Assembly: GCA_021325575.1 (NCBI GenBank)
Contig: JAJPGW010000005.1
Span: 372,001-436,000 of the forward strand
Direction: 5' to 3'
Length of the DNA stretch: 64,000 nt
Source: Gammaproteobacteria bacterium
GTDB taxonomy: Bacteria; Pseudomonadota; Gammaproteobacteria; DSM-16500
A program made the translations under genes and the position numbers. Shown one piece after another: positions 26,032 through 34,163 of this stretch. Position 1 is the stretch's first letter; every line of letters starts with the position of its first letter. The notes beneath the pieces were generated by a model. The model saw nothing but the letters and a program-made list of their open reading frames with translations, was not told the origin of the DNA and ran no database searches.

Positions 26032-27072
26032 ATGGATAAAAAAGATTGGACCATCATCGGTGCGGGTCCTGCGGGCATTGCAGCACTTGGAAATCTACTC
26101 GATCAAGGAATTGAACCCAGCAAAATTGCCTGGATTGATCCTGAATTTAAAGCCGGAGATTTTGGTACCCTTTGGCGGAATGTACCGAGTAATACAAAAG
26201 CAAAACTGTTTCTCGCTTTTTTACATGCCTGCCGTTCATTTCATTTTAAAGATCATCAAACTCAATTTGCTCTAGCAAAAGCGGATCCTGAAAAAAGTTG
26301 CGCTCTACATTTAATGGCTGAGCCATTACAATTTTTGACGGATGAATTCAAAAAAACGGTGCACACCATTCAAGACAAAGCGGAACATCTTGTTCTGAAA
26401 AATCGTTTGTGGAACATTCAACTGAAAAATAAAACCATAGAATCCAAAAACGTTATTTTAGCGATTGGCGCCGAAGCGAAAAAGTTTTCTTATCCTCTGC
26501 CACAGGATATACCCCTGCATGATGCAATGGATTCCGAAGGCATCAAAAAACATCTTAATTCAAACGATAAAATTGCTGTGTTTGGTTCATCGCACTCCGC
26601 CATTTTAGTGTTAAAAAATCTGCTGGAACATTCCGTGAAAGAAGTGATTAATTTTTATCGCTCCCCTTTGCTGTATGCGATTTATCTAAAAGATTCGATT
26701 TTGTTTGATGATACCGGATTAAAAGGCCCGACCGCTGAATGGGCACGTGACCATTTGCATGGCAATTTACCTAACAATTTAAAACGCATTTATTCCAACA
26801 AAGAAAATATCGAGCAACATTTGCCGGAGTGCACGAAAGCCATTTATGCCGTCGGTTTTGAACGACGTCAGACCCCGATTGTGGAGGGAATAGGGCATCT
26901 TAGTTATCAGGAAAATACGGGCATTATTGCACCAGGATTGTTTGGTTTGGGCATTGCCTTTCCTGAGGCCAAACAAAACCAACTCGGGATGACCGAATAC
27001 CGAGTGGGTTTGTGGAAATTTATGGAATATTTGCAACGGATTCTGCCAATTTGGCTAAATTATGCACCGTGA
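26032..27072 (+). CDS. FAD/NAD(P)-binding oxidoreductase of unknown substrate
   Basis: The 346-residue protein has an N-terminal dinucleotide-binding loop WTIIGAGPAGIAALGNLL and a second Rossmann loop AVFGSSHSAILVLKNLL near residue 183, the layout of flavoprotein mono-oxygenase or pyridine nucleotide-disulfide oxidoreductase-like proteins. There is no redox-active CxxC, so it is not a thioredoxin reductase. The C-terminal TKAIYAVGFERR segment also fits. It is a single gene with its own promoter, so the context gives no substrate. Confidence 0.8.
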   Translation: MDKKDWTIIGAGPAGIAALGNLLDQGIEPSKIAWIDPEFKAGDFGTLWRNVPSNTKAKLFLAFLHACRSFHFKDHQTQFALAKADPEKSCALHLMAEPLQFLTDEFKKTVHTIQDKAEHLVLKNRLWNIQLKNKTIESKNVILAIGAEAKKFSYPLPQDIPLHDAMDSEGIKKHLNSNDKIAVFGSSHSAILVLKNLLEHSVKEVINFYRSPLLYAIYLKDSILFDDTGLKGPTAEWARDHLHGNLPNNLKRIYSNKENIEQHLPECTKAIYAVGFERRQTPIVEGIGHLSYQENTGIIAPGLFGLGIAFPEAKQNQLGMTEYRVGLWKFMEYLQRILPIWLNYAP

Positions 27073-27233
27073 GAGATTGGTTTTTCAGAGCAAAAATTAT
27101 ACTAAAGCTAGCCATTTAATAAATTTTTCTTTACCAAAAAATAAATCCTAAAAAATTCTGTTTTCTCTTTATAAATTATAGGTATAATCCTAGTGTCTAC
27201 ATTAGATTTTTTATCTCAAAAAGGAGTTTATCG

Positions 27234-27356
27234 ATGAAAAAGCTAGCTGCTATAGTGTGTGCGATGGCTGTTGTTATGTTAGTGGGCTGTACCTGCAACC
27301 CACCCTGTGAACAACCTTGCCAAATGCCTTACAAAGGCGAACCCTGCTGCAAGTAA
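27234..27356 (+). CDS. Small cysteine-rich lipoprotein (40 residues)
   Basis: The product MKKLAAIVCAMAVVMLVGCT has a lipoprotein signal with the lipobox LVGC, so Lgt would modify Cys19. The 21 residues after it contain five further cysteines and end MPYKGEPCCK. It has its own promoter (TATAAT at 27183-27188), an AAGGAG ribosome site eight bases before the ATG, and its own terminator, so a small ORF of this kind is credible. A relative with the same end motif (YKGECH) is encoded at 58395-58547. The role is unknown; metal binding or an envelope redox role is possible. Confidence 0.85.
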   Translation: MKKLAAIVCAMAVVMLVGCTCNPPCEQPCQMPYKGEPCCK

Positions 27357-27373
27357 TCACAGCTTCAATTGAT

Positions 27374-27406
27374 ATAAAGGGCATCATTGATGCCCTTTAT
27401 TTTTTT
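27374..27406. terminator. Rho-independent terminator, bidirectional
   Basis: The stem AAAGGGCATC / GATGCCCTTT with loop ATT is flanked by A and T runs. It ends the lipoprotein transcript on the plus strand and, just after the stop at 27411, the desaturase transcript on the minus strand. Confidence 0.9.
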
Positions 27407-27410
27407 AACC

Positions 27411-28598
27411 CTAAACTTGTTGTGGCACGTAAGTTTTCAGATGTTTAACAAATTCTCGTAAGGCTTCGATACCAGTCGCTTCCGCCTGACGACACCATTC
27501 CTGCAATGCTTCGACTAATTCTTTTTGTGAAGCCGTGCTGCGGGCCCAAATGTTCTGTAATTTTAAACGATATTGATAAACCACATTTAACAACTGATGG
27601 GTTTGCAAAACAGTTTCAAGTTGCTGTTTTTTGGATGAATCGACCAATGAAGTATCACGCACCAGTAATTTTCGGATACGGCTAAGCATTGCACCGCCTG
27701 CATCACTCGCACGTTGGCGCTCCGCACGCAATACCGGCATGATTACATCTTTGCTGTACCGTGCCATCACATAAAAACGATTAGTGATAATGGCTTTTAA
27801 GGTTTCGATATCAATGGACGCTTTATCCGCTTGTAAAATGGCCTTGGGCGGAATGCGTTTTGGTTTGGCTAAGCCAAAAATTTGCATGCAACGAATGAAC
27901 ATCCAGCCAATATCAAATTCCCACCATTTCACCGAAAATTTAGCGGATGTGCCATAGGTGTGGTGGTTATTATGCAATTCTTCACCGCCCAGAAATAAAG
28001 CAAGCGGAGTGATATTCCGTGAGGCATCCTGGCATTCAAAATTGCGATAACCCCAGTAATGCGCAACCCCATTAATGACGCCGGCTGCAAAGAAGGGAAT
28101 ATTACTCATTTGAAGGGCCCAAATCGTCAACCCAAGCACACCAAATAAGGCCAAATCAATCACTAACATAATGGCAATACCCAGCGCACTATGGTTGGTA
28201 TAAACATTCCGTTCAATCCAATCATCCGGGGTCCCTTGACCAAAACGTTCTAGGGTTTCGGCATTACGCGCTTCTTTTTTATAAAGTTCAGCGCCTTGCC
28301 AAACCACGGTGGCTAATCCTTTAATTTGAGGACTATGTGGATCATCATCGGTTTCCACTTTTGAGTGGTGTTTTCGGTGAATGGCCGTCCATTCTTTTGT
28401 CACCATCCCGGTCGTCATCCATAACCAAAAACGGAAAAAATGACTGGCAATTGGGTGTAAATCCAATGCCCTATGCGCCTGACAGCGGTGTAAAAAAATG
28501 GTCACGCTGAGAATGGTAATTTGCATCAGCACCAAAGTAACTAATAAATATCCCCACCAGGGTAGGTTTAAAAGACCGTGTGATAGAAATGCGAGCAT
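27411..28598 (-). CDS. Acyl-CoA (delta-9 type) fatty acid desaturase
   Basis: This membrane di-iron enzyme introduces a double bond into acyl chains. The three histidine boxes are HRCQAHRA (about residue 37), HRKHHSKVETDDDPHSP (about 74) and EELHNNHHTYG (about 210), set among four to five hydrophobic segments. The 395-residue protein carries a C-terminal extension of about 130 residues, helical and soluble, beyond the desaturase core. It would help adapt membrane fluidity. A TTGAG-poor leader of about 260 bp separates it from the divergent HAD-like gene. Confidence 0.92.
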   Translation of the reverse strand: MLAFLSHGLLNLPWWGYLLVTLVLMQITILSVTIFLHRCQAHRALDLHPIASHFFRFWLWMTTGMVTKEWTAIHRKHHSKVETDDDPHSPQIKGLATVVWQGAELYKKEARNAETLERFGQGTPDDWIERNVYTNHSALGIAIMLVIDLALFGVLGLTIWALQMSNIPFFAAGVINGVAHYWGYRNFECQDASRNITPLALFLGGEELHNNHHTYGTSAKFSVKWWEFDIGWMFIRCMQIFGLAKPKRIPPKAILQADKASIDIETLKAIITNRFYVMARYSKDVIMPVLRAERQRASDAGGAMLSRIRKLLVRDTSLVDSSKKQQLETVLQTHQLLNVVYQYRLKLQNIWARSTASQKELVEALQEWCRQAEATGIEALREFVKHLKTYVPQQV

Positions 28599-28732
28599 TA
28601 GGAGCTCCTCAATTTAATGTGCGGAAATTATAGCATATTTTAGGAACTTACAAGAGGAAAATGTCCTAATTTACGGGGTATTGGGAGGAAAATAATAAAA
28701 TCGTTTGCGTAGTGAAAATTGGCTAAATACAG

Positions 28733-28754
28733 CTTAAGTAAACATTAAGCTTGA
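28733..28754 (+). promoter_or_regulatory. Upstream PmrA-like tandem site
   Basis: CTTAAG (28733-28738) and ATTAAG (28744-28749) are 11 bases apart. No good -10 follows at 10-11 bases, so this may be an accessory site for the canonical box at 28793-28825. Confidence 0.35.
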
Positions 28755-28792
28755 TATGAAATCATAGGCTTACAACACAAACAATAAAGTTT

Positions 28793-28825
28793 CTTAATAA
28801 TTCATTAAGGATATTTAAGTATAAT
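28793..28825 (+). promoter_or_regulatory. PmrA-type box and -10 upstream of the HAD-like effector candidate
   Basis: CTTAAT (28793-28798) and ATTAAG (28804-28809) are spaced 11 bases apart. Ten bases later comes a perfect TATAAT (28820-28825). A further TTAAG sits between them at 28815. The predicted start of transcription is about 28 bases before the ATG at 28860. Confidence 0.65.
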
Positions 28826-28859
28826 TTTTGATTCATATAACTATTTTATCGACAAAACA

Positions 28860-29636
28860 ATGGCATTTCGAAATGAAGTAAAAGATGAAAAAACCCCACT
28901 CGTCACCAAACCCAAAGATGACGGGTTTTGTTCGTTATTTTGTTTATTTCAATCTTCAGAGCCAAAGCCGGTGCCAAAACCGTTGCCAGCCCCGATTAGA
29001 ACTGCTGATTTCATTTTATGTAATTTAGCAGAAATTACTTTGGCGCCCGGTATGTTTCCTGCTGTTATGGTTTTTGATTTTGATGGCGTATTGAAAGTTG
29101 AACCTTGTTACGTTACTCCAGAAACTATTTCGTATCATGACCGTAATACAGCCCTCATTCATCCACAAAAAATTAATAAAGTACTTGAAGCATCTAAAAA
29201 TAAAAAATTATTAATTATTTGCGTTACTTCGCGTCCATATTTAGAAAATAATCATTCTGTAGTCGTTGGCGTTTTGCAAAAAATTCATCCGGATGCATTT
29301 GTTCAAATTTATTATACGGGGCATCAAAATAAAAGTTTGGTTTTAAATTATATCCAAGCACAACTTAAACTATCTTCAAAAAATTTGTATTGTTTTATCG
29401 ATGATAGTCGGGAAAAGATCATGGACTGTAGACGGGAGGGTTATAGTCAAAGTATTTTATTTCAGGCAGATCAGATTGATACGACTCTAAGTTATGTTAA
29501 CGCATTTCTCAAAAGCGTCCCTGATAATTTTCAACCTAGGATTCCTGAGCCTTCTGGTCCTTTACCCGAACTTATGGATGCTAAACGTGAAAATCCAGTA
29601 GCACAAGTTCCAACTTTTTCAAATGCTAAGCAGTAA
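28860..29636 (+). CDS. Predicted effector with HAD-like phosphatase core
   Basis: The 258-residue protein has a proline-rich N-terminus (PKPVPKPLPAP). This is followed by HAD-type motifs: VMVFDFDGVL (about residue 72, the DxDG nucleophile motif), ICVTSRPY (motif II), a lysine in HQNKSLVLNY (motif III) and CFIDDSREK (motif IV). This suggests a small-molecule or protein phosphatase. No signal peptide is present. It is preceded by PmrA-type sites, so export by a Dot/Icm system is likely if the organism has one. Its end overlaps the next gene, which is on the other strand, by 11 bases. Confidence 0.65.
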   Translation: MAFRNEVKDEKTPLVTKPKDDGFCSLFCLFQSSEPKPVPKPLPAPIRTADFILCNLAEITLAPGMFPAVMVFDFDGVLKVEPCYVTPETISYHDRNTALIHPQKINKVLEASKNKKLLIICVTSRPYLENNHSVVVGVLQKIHPDAFVQIYYTGHQNKSLVLNYIQAQLKLSSKNLYCFIDDSREKIMDCRREGYSQSILFQADQIDTTLSYVNAFLKSVPDNFQPRIPEPSGPLPELMDAKRENPVAQVPTFSNAKQ

Positions 29637-31350
29637 CTTTCTGAACACTATATTTTTCCATATCCACCGTGCGATTATGGTAGTCGCTTAAACTCGGTCG
29701 GTGACCTACGCTTATAATCGTGCAAGAGGGCAATTCATTTTTTAACAATTCATACATCATTTTTTCACTCACAATATCCAGCGCAGAGGTACTTTCATCC
29801 AGAATCACCCAGTCGGGTTTATGAATGAAAACGCGGATAAATGCGACGCGTTGTTGCTCGCCTGGTGATAATTGCTGTGACCAGAGCGCCGTATCGTGCA
29901 GACGTGTTTTTAATTCTGATAAATTGCATTTATCCAGCAACTCAAATAATCTTTTTTCAGGAACCGTTGCAATTTTATCTGGAAATAATAATGCCTCATA
30001 AAGTGTGCCGAGGGGCATATAAGATTTTTGTGGAATATACATAATTTTTTTATTTTCAGGCAAGATAATATCACCTGAACCATACGGCCAGATTCCTGCG
30101 ATGGCACGCACAAAAGTACTTTTGCCAATACCGGACACACCTTTGATGACAACATGTTCGCCCGCTAAAAATTCTTCATTCACATTTTCCAGCAATGTTT
30201 CATTACGAGGTGTTAACACATTCACATTTTTGACCGCAATTTTATTTTGCGGCGTTTTATGAAAATTAAAATGATTCGCAATCAAAGCACTTTGCTCAAC
30301 TTCATAAATATGATTTAAAAAAGTAATCAAACGGCGAAGGACCGCGCGCCATTCGGCAATGGTCGTAAATGAATTCACGAGAAAAGAAAGTGCTGCATTC
30401 ACTTCATCGAATGCTTTTAAAGTCTGAATCAATCCGCCTAATTTGAACACGCGGCTGAAATAATTTGGCAGCGCAACAACCAGCGGCACCAACACCGCAA
30501 TTTGATTATATCCCGCCGTAAACCATAACAATAATTTTTGCCGCAAAATAATTAAATACCAATTATTTAAAAAACTATCGACCAAATTATTTAAAACCGT
30601 TTTTTGATGTTGTTCGCCGCGATATAACGCGACATGTTCTGAATGGGTACGCAAATCCACTGCGGCAAAACGAAAATTCGCTTCACGTCTTTGTTGTTCG
30701 AAGTTCAACATCACTAATGGGCGACCAATTTTAAACGTAATCCAGGTTCCAATAATGGCATAAATCACACCGACCCAAGCTAAATAACCTGGAACATGCC
30801 AAGTCCCCAAACTACCGAGTGGTATTGAAATCACGCCGGATAATTTCCAAAGAATAGTAATGAAAGCAAATAACGTCGTGATAGAAGCAACGAGACCTAC
30901 TAGCAGATTCAAGGTATTAATCACTAACGAGCCTATATCTTCTTGAATACGCTGATCGGGATTATCGGTACGATCTTCAAAGACTTCCAGATAATAATAA
31001 CTGCGCTTTGCAAGCCACCGATCAAGAAATTGTTCCGTCAACCAACGCCGCCAGCGTAAACCCAGATAGGATTGCAGATAATATCGATAAACATTGACGA
31101 CAATGATCACCGAAACCAGAAATAAAAAAACCGCAATGAGTTCAAACACGCTGCGCTTGTCATATTCTTGCAATGCATCATAAAAATCATTGAACCAATA
31201 ATTGAGTAACACTTCGAGAACAACCAATCCCACTGTCATTAACAAAACAACTGCAATCATCAAATAAGCAGACACCCAATATTCGGATTGCCAATAAGCT
31301 TTGATCAGTTGCCACGATGTGTAAGGACGCTCTTCCAAGCGACGGGCCAT
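29626..31350 (-). CDS. SbmA/BacA-like ABC transporter with fused ATPase (YddA/ABCD type)
   Basis: The 574-residue protein has an N-terminal membrane domain of the SbmA/BacA and ABC_membrane_2 kind (about six hydrophobic segments, residues 25-330; RRWLTEQFLDRWLAKRSYYY is characteristic). A C-terminal ATPase domain follows with Walker A GVSGIGKSTFVRA, signature LSPGEQQRVAF and Walker B WVILDESTSALD. Relatives import peptides, cobalamin or very-long-chain acyl compounds. I chose the ATG at 31350, eight bases after AGGGAG, rather than three codons upstream. The gene stands alone between two effector candidates. Confidence 0.88.
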   Translation of the reverse strand: MARRLEERPYTSWQLIKAYWQSEYWVSAYLMIAVVLLMTVGLVVLEVLLNYWFNDFYDALQEYDKRSVFELIAVFLFLVSVIIVVNVYRYYLQSYLGLRWRRWLTEQFLDRWLAKRSYYYLEVFEDRTDNPDQRIQEDIGSLVINTLNLLVGLVASITTLFAFITILWKLSGVISIPLGSLGTWHVPGYLAWVGVIYAIIGTWITFKIGRPLVMLNFEQQRREANFRFAAVDLRTHSEHVALYRGEQHQKTVLNNLVDSFLNNWYLIILRQKLLLWFTAGYNQIAVLVPLVVALPNYFSRVFKLGGLIQTLKAFDEVNAALSFLVNSFTTIAEWRAVLRRLITFLNHIYEVEQSALIANHFNFHKTPQNKIAVKNVNVLTPRNETLLENVNEEFLAGEHVVIKGVSGIGKSTFVRAIAGIWPYGSGDIILPENKKIMYIPQKSYMPLGTLYEALLFPDKIATVPEKRLFELLDKCNLSELKTRLHDTALWSQQLSPGEQQRVAFIRVFIHKPDWVILDESTSALDIVSEKMMYELLKNELPSCTIISVGHRPSLSDYHNRTVDMEKYSVQKVTA

Positions 31351-31433
31351 GCAAAACACTCCCTGAAATACTTACTTTATTTATAACATATTCTGCTTGA
31401 TGAAAAAACAATGACCAAAAATATTTTTCACCT

Positions 31434-31466
31434 CTTAAGATCATCTTAAGGTAACGATCATACACT
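31434..31466 (+). promoter_or_regulatory. PmrA-type box and -10 upstream of the VWA effector candidate
   Basis: CTTAAG occurs twice, at 31434-31439 and 31445-31450, exactly 11 bases apart. It is followed after 10 bases by TACACT (31461-31466). This is the cleanest box of the five in the window. Confidence 0.7.
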
Positions 31467-31513
31467 CGTACTGTAAAAATCAATTTATATAAAAATTAAT
31501 TGGAGGATAGAGT

Positions 31514-32896
31514 ATGGCGAATTCCTATGTAGCTTTACCTGATCAACAACAACCTTCTGCACCACCACCTTATGAAGAAAAAGAAATACCTCAACAACTG
31601 CAAGACACATTTGCCAAAATGCAAAGTCCCGACTATGTACAAGCATTTGAAACCAAAGTTGATGGAAAAGCATTAGTTGAAGGTTTAAAACGGGTTTTTA
31701 TACAAAATGAAATACCTCTTGGTTTGATGACCAAATTGACTGATTTTAGAGGCTTGTCGTTGGATTTCAAAATTGATAACAGCGGTTCAATGACAAGAAG
31801 AGCTAATTTATTAGCTGCTGATCTATCACCTTATGTGGCTGATCTTTCTTGTCACATGAAAGATAAATTAGGTATTCCAGTCGATAAACATGCTACTCGC
31901 TGGGAAGAAGCAGCCGATCGACTTCACATCTTGATCGATGTGCTCGCTTATGTGCCTACAGGACCAATCACATTAAGTTTTTTTGATACGGAACAAAAAG
32001 CAGGTAAACAACTGGTTTTAGACCGCAAAGGAAAATCACCCGAAGTTTTCTTAAAAGAAGCACATCAAGCCATTGCTTCGTTTTTTAAAATAGAATCAGA
32101 AGAATTTCTTGGTGAAACACCTGCTGTAGTAAATCTACAAAATATGTTGAGGAAAGCGAAACAACAAGGCGCAAATAGTGATAAACCGAGACCGCTTTAT
32201 TTTCTAACGGATGGCGATCCTACCGGCCCAAACGGGAAAGCAGCTGAAATTCAAAAGTTTTCCCAGTTATTACAATCCAGAGATGCGCAAGCCATTCCCT
32301 TCACCATTCTTGGTTGCTCAAATCAACGTAAAGATTATGCTTGGATGCATGAAATGGAAGAGGTAGCCGATTATGTTGCAGCCCTTCCTGATTTTGTGGA
32401 TGAACAACAAGAAGTCTTACGAGATCAAGGACCTAGGTTTCCTTATTCACGAGGCATGTGGTTATTATGTAATTTGGCCGCAGCCCTTAATCCAGATGAT
32501 TTAGACTCAATGGATCAACATCCACCTTTCACTAAAAAAACGCTGGAAAATTTGCTGGGTCGAATCATGAGTGCCGAAGAATATTCTGGATATTTCTATG
32601 CTCATCCAAATGCAGACGATTGGAAAGTTGATTATGATCAATTCGCAAAACTTCAGTCTGCAAGCGCTATTGGTAGCGTGCGTTTATTTCAGGACACGCT
32701 CAAACTACGTTTAAGGAGAGACATTCAGGGTGGTAATGATGATTCTGAAAGAGAAGAAGTAGAGGCTGCATTGCGAGTAGTAAGAGACTCTCGAAAAAGA
32801 GGATATGGATCAATGTACCAAGGAGGTGAAGCACGTGAGGCTTTTATTGCCCCACAAGGTCAAAATCCTTCTCAAGATTGTTGCACCATATTATAA
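31514..32896 (+). CDS. Predicted effector: VWA domain with N-terminal PSAPPPY and C-terminal CaaX box
   Basis: The 460-residue protein has no signal peptide. Residues 14-20 read PSAPPPY, a fused PSAP and PPPY motif; in viral matrix proteins these recruit Tsg101 and Nedd4-type ligases. Residues 80-300 form a von Willebrand A-like domain with the metal site DNSGSM (88-93), a later threonine in GETPAV, and LTDGDPTG. The last residues are QDCCTIL, so the chain ends in a CaaX box (CTIL) with leucine at X. That predicts geranylgeranylation by host GGTase I, with a second cysteine before it for possible palmitoylation. A GGAGG site and a PmrA-type box precede the gene, and a strong terminator follows. 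I infer a Dot/Icm-type effector anchored to host membranes. Confidence 0.8.
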   Translation: MANSYVALPDQQQPSAPPPYEEKEIPQQLQDTFAKMQSPDYVQAFETKVDGKALVEGLKRVFIQNEIPLGLMTKLTDFRGLSLDFKIDNSGSMTRRANLLAADLSPYVADLSCHMKDKLGIPVDKHATRWEEAADRLHILIDVLAYVPTGPITLSFFDTEQKAGKQLVLDRKGKSPEVFLKEAHQAIASFFKIESEEFLGETPAVVNLQNMLRKAKQQGANSDKPRPLYFLTDGDPTGPNGKAAEIQKFSQLLQSRDAQAIPFTILGCSNQRKDYAWMHEMEEVADYVAALPDFVDEQQEVLRDQGPRFPYSRGMWLLCNLAAALNPDDLDSMDQHPPFTKKTLENLLGRIMSAEEYSGYFYAHPNADDWKVDYDQFAKLQSASAIGSVRLFQDTLKLRLRRDIQGGNDDSEREEVEAALRVVRDSRKRGYGSMYQGGEAREAFIAPQGQNPSQDCCTIL

Positions 32897-32907
32897 ATTA
32901 AGTCGTA

Positions 32908-32937
32908 AAAATCCCGTGCGCAATGCACGGGATTTTT
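32908..32937. terminator. Rho-independent terminator between convergent genes
   Basis: The perfect stem AATCCCGTGC / GCACGGGATT with a five-base loop is followed by T6. It lies between the VWA gene (plus) and the TPR gene (minus). Confidence 0.9.
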
Positions 32938-34034
32938 TATAACATATGATCCGTAATACACCGATGCCCAAAACTCGTGGCAAAACTACCATGACATTTT
33001 TCGGGCTGAGCGGTGACTTCATTTTGCGGCTTAAAAAGAGGACCATATTTTTTTTGTAACATTTCCTGCTTTCTCGCAAAAAAAGCATTATATAAACCGG
33101 GATGCGATTCTTGAAAAATGGCTTCCATAGCAGGATCCTTTAAAAATCGAACTTGCTCACCCAATTTTTTTACTTGCTGTCTTTCTTTAAAGAGAATCTC
33201 AGCAACATCGTTGCATTCTTTGGCCTGACCCTTAAAAAAATTACCGAGAAAAGTATTAGGCAATAAAATCTGTCCTAAACCCTCGTAGCGTAATGGATTA
33301 GTCGGCGGTATCAACAAAATCAATTTTAATAAAACAGCCCGGACCGCTTCGTTATTTAATTGATAATTTGAATCCTGCAACGCGCATTTTATAAATCTTT
33401 CATCAGTGATCATTTCAATCACGTAAAGAGCGAATTCTGGTCTTCTTGCAATAACTCCGTTAACTATTTGAAAAACGTCCGTGATAGAACTTTCTTGAGA
33501 AGAGCTATCTTTTTTAAATAGATTGCAAAATAATTTATTAGCTTCAATAAAATTACCAAGAGCCGCATAAACCAGAGCTTTCTTAATAAATTGATCAAGA
33601 TCATCTGAAAATATTGGATGTTCTAACTTAGACTCATTGGATTCTGGTGATTTATTACGTTCTTTGAGTTGATCAACATAATTCAAACAATCAATTGATT
33701 CAACAATGGATGTAACATCGCTAGAAATATCTCTAGCTAACTTTCGATATTCTTGTCTTTTAGATTTATCAAAGTTTCCACAGAGTAAATAAGCTACGCA
33801 AAGATTTTTTTTTACGCTAAATTGATGTTCAGATTTCTCAGGAATCATTTCTAGAACTTTTTTATAATCTGCTATCGCATTCTCAAATTGCCATGTTTCC
33901 GCATAGGCATAAGCACGTGCATTGAGATGTCTATAATCCCCATCCTCAACCCAAAGCTCGGAAAAAAGAGCGATTGCATCATCAAATTTGCGTGCTTTAA
34001 AAAGGACGTTAGCTTTGTCTTCTTTTCGTTGCAT
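32937..34034 (-). CDS. TPR-repeat protein, probable effector
   Basis: The 365-residue protein begins MQRKEDKANVLFKARKFDDA. It shows tetratricopeptide-type helix pairs in its first 130 residues (ALFSELW, HLNARAYAYAETWQFENAIA, LCVAYLLCGNFDKS) and again near residues 180-215. The rest is helical without a known domain. I chose the ATG at 34034. The longer frame to 34100 adds 22 residues that include a TACAAT likely to be its -10 box. No signal peptide and no PmrA-type box are present. TPR proteins scaffold protein complexes, and in Legionellales many are secreted, but here that is inference from the neighbourhood. Confidence 0.6.
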   Translation of the reverse strand: MQRKEDKANVLFKARKFDDAIALFSELWVEDGDYRHLNARAYAYAETWQFENAIADYKKVLEMIPEKSEHQFSVKKNLCVAYLLCGNFDKSKRQEYRKLARDISSDVTSIVESIDCLNYVDQLKERNKSPESNESKLEHPIFSDDLDQFIKKALVYAALGNFIEANKLFCNLFKKDSSSQESSITDVFQIVNGVIARRPEFALYVIEMITDERFIKCALQDSNYQLNNEAVRAVLLKLILLIPPTNPLRYEGLGQILLPNTFLGNFFKGQAKECNDVAEILFKERQQVKKLGEQVRFLKDPAMEAIFQESHPGLYNAFFARKQEMLQKKYGPLFKPQNEVTAQPEKCHGSFATSFGHRCITDHML

Positions 34035-34163
34035 ATTACTGATCTCGATATAATTGATTATGGCTGTATTGTACATTAAATATTCAGATTTAGCTATCAT
34101 TAAACTCTCTGGTCGACACCGATCAACTCCCGTATAATGTGAAAAAATTCATGGATTTAACTA

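Noticed and set aside
34035-34163. PmrA-type box before the TPR gene
   Set aside because: TTTAATG appears twice, but not at 11-bp spacing and not 10 bases before the TACAAT.
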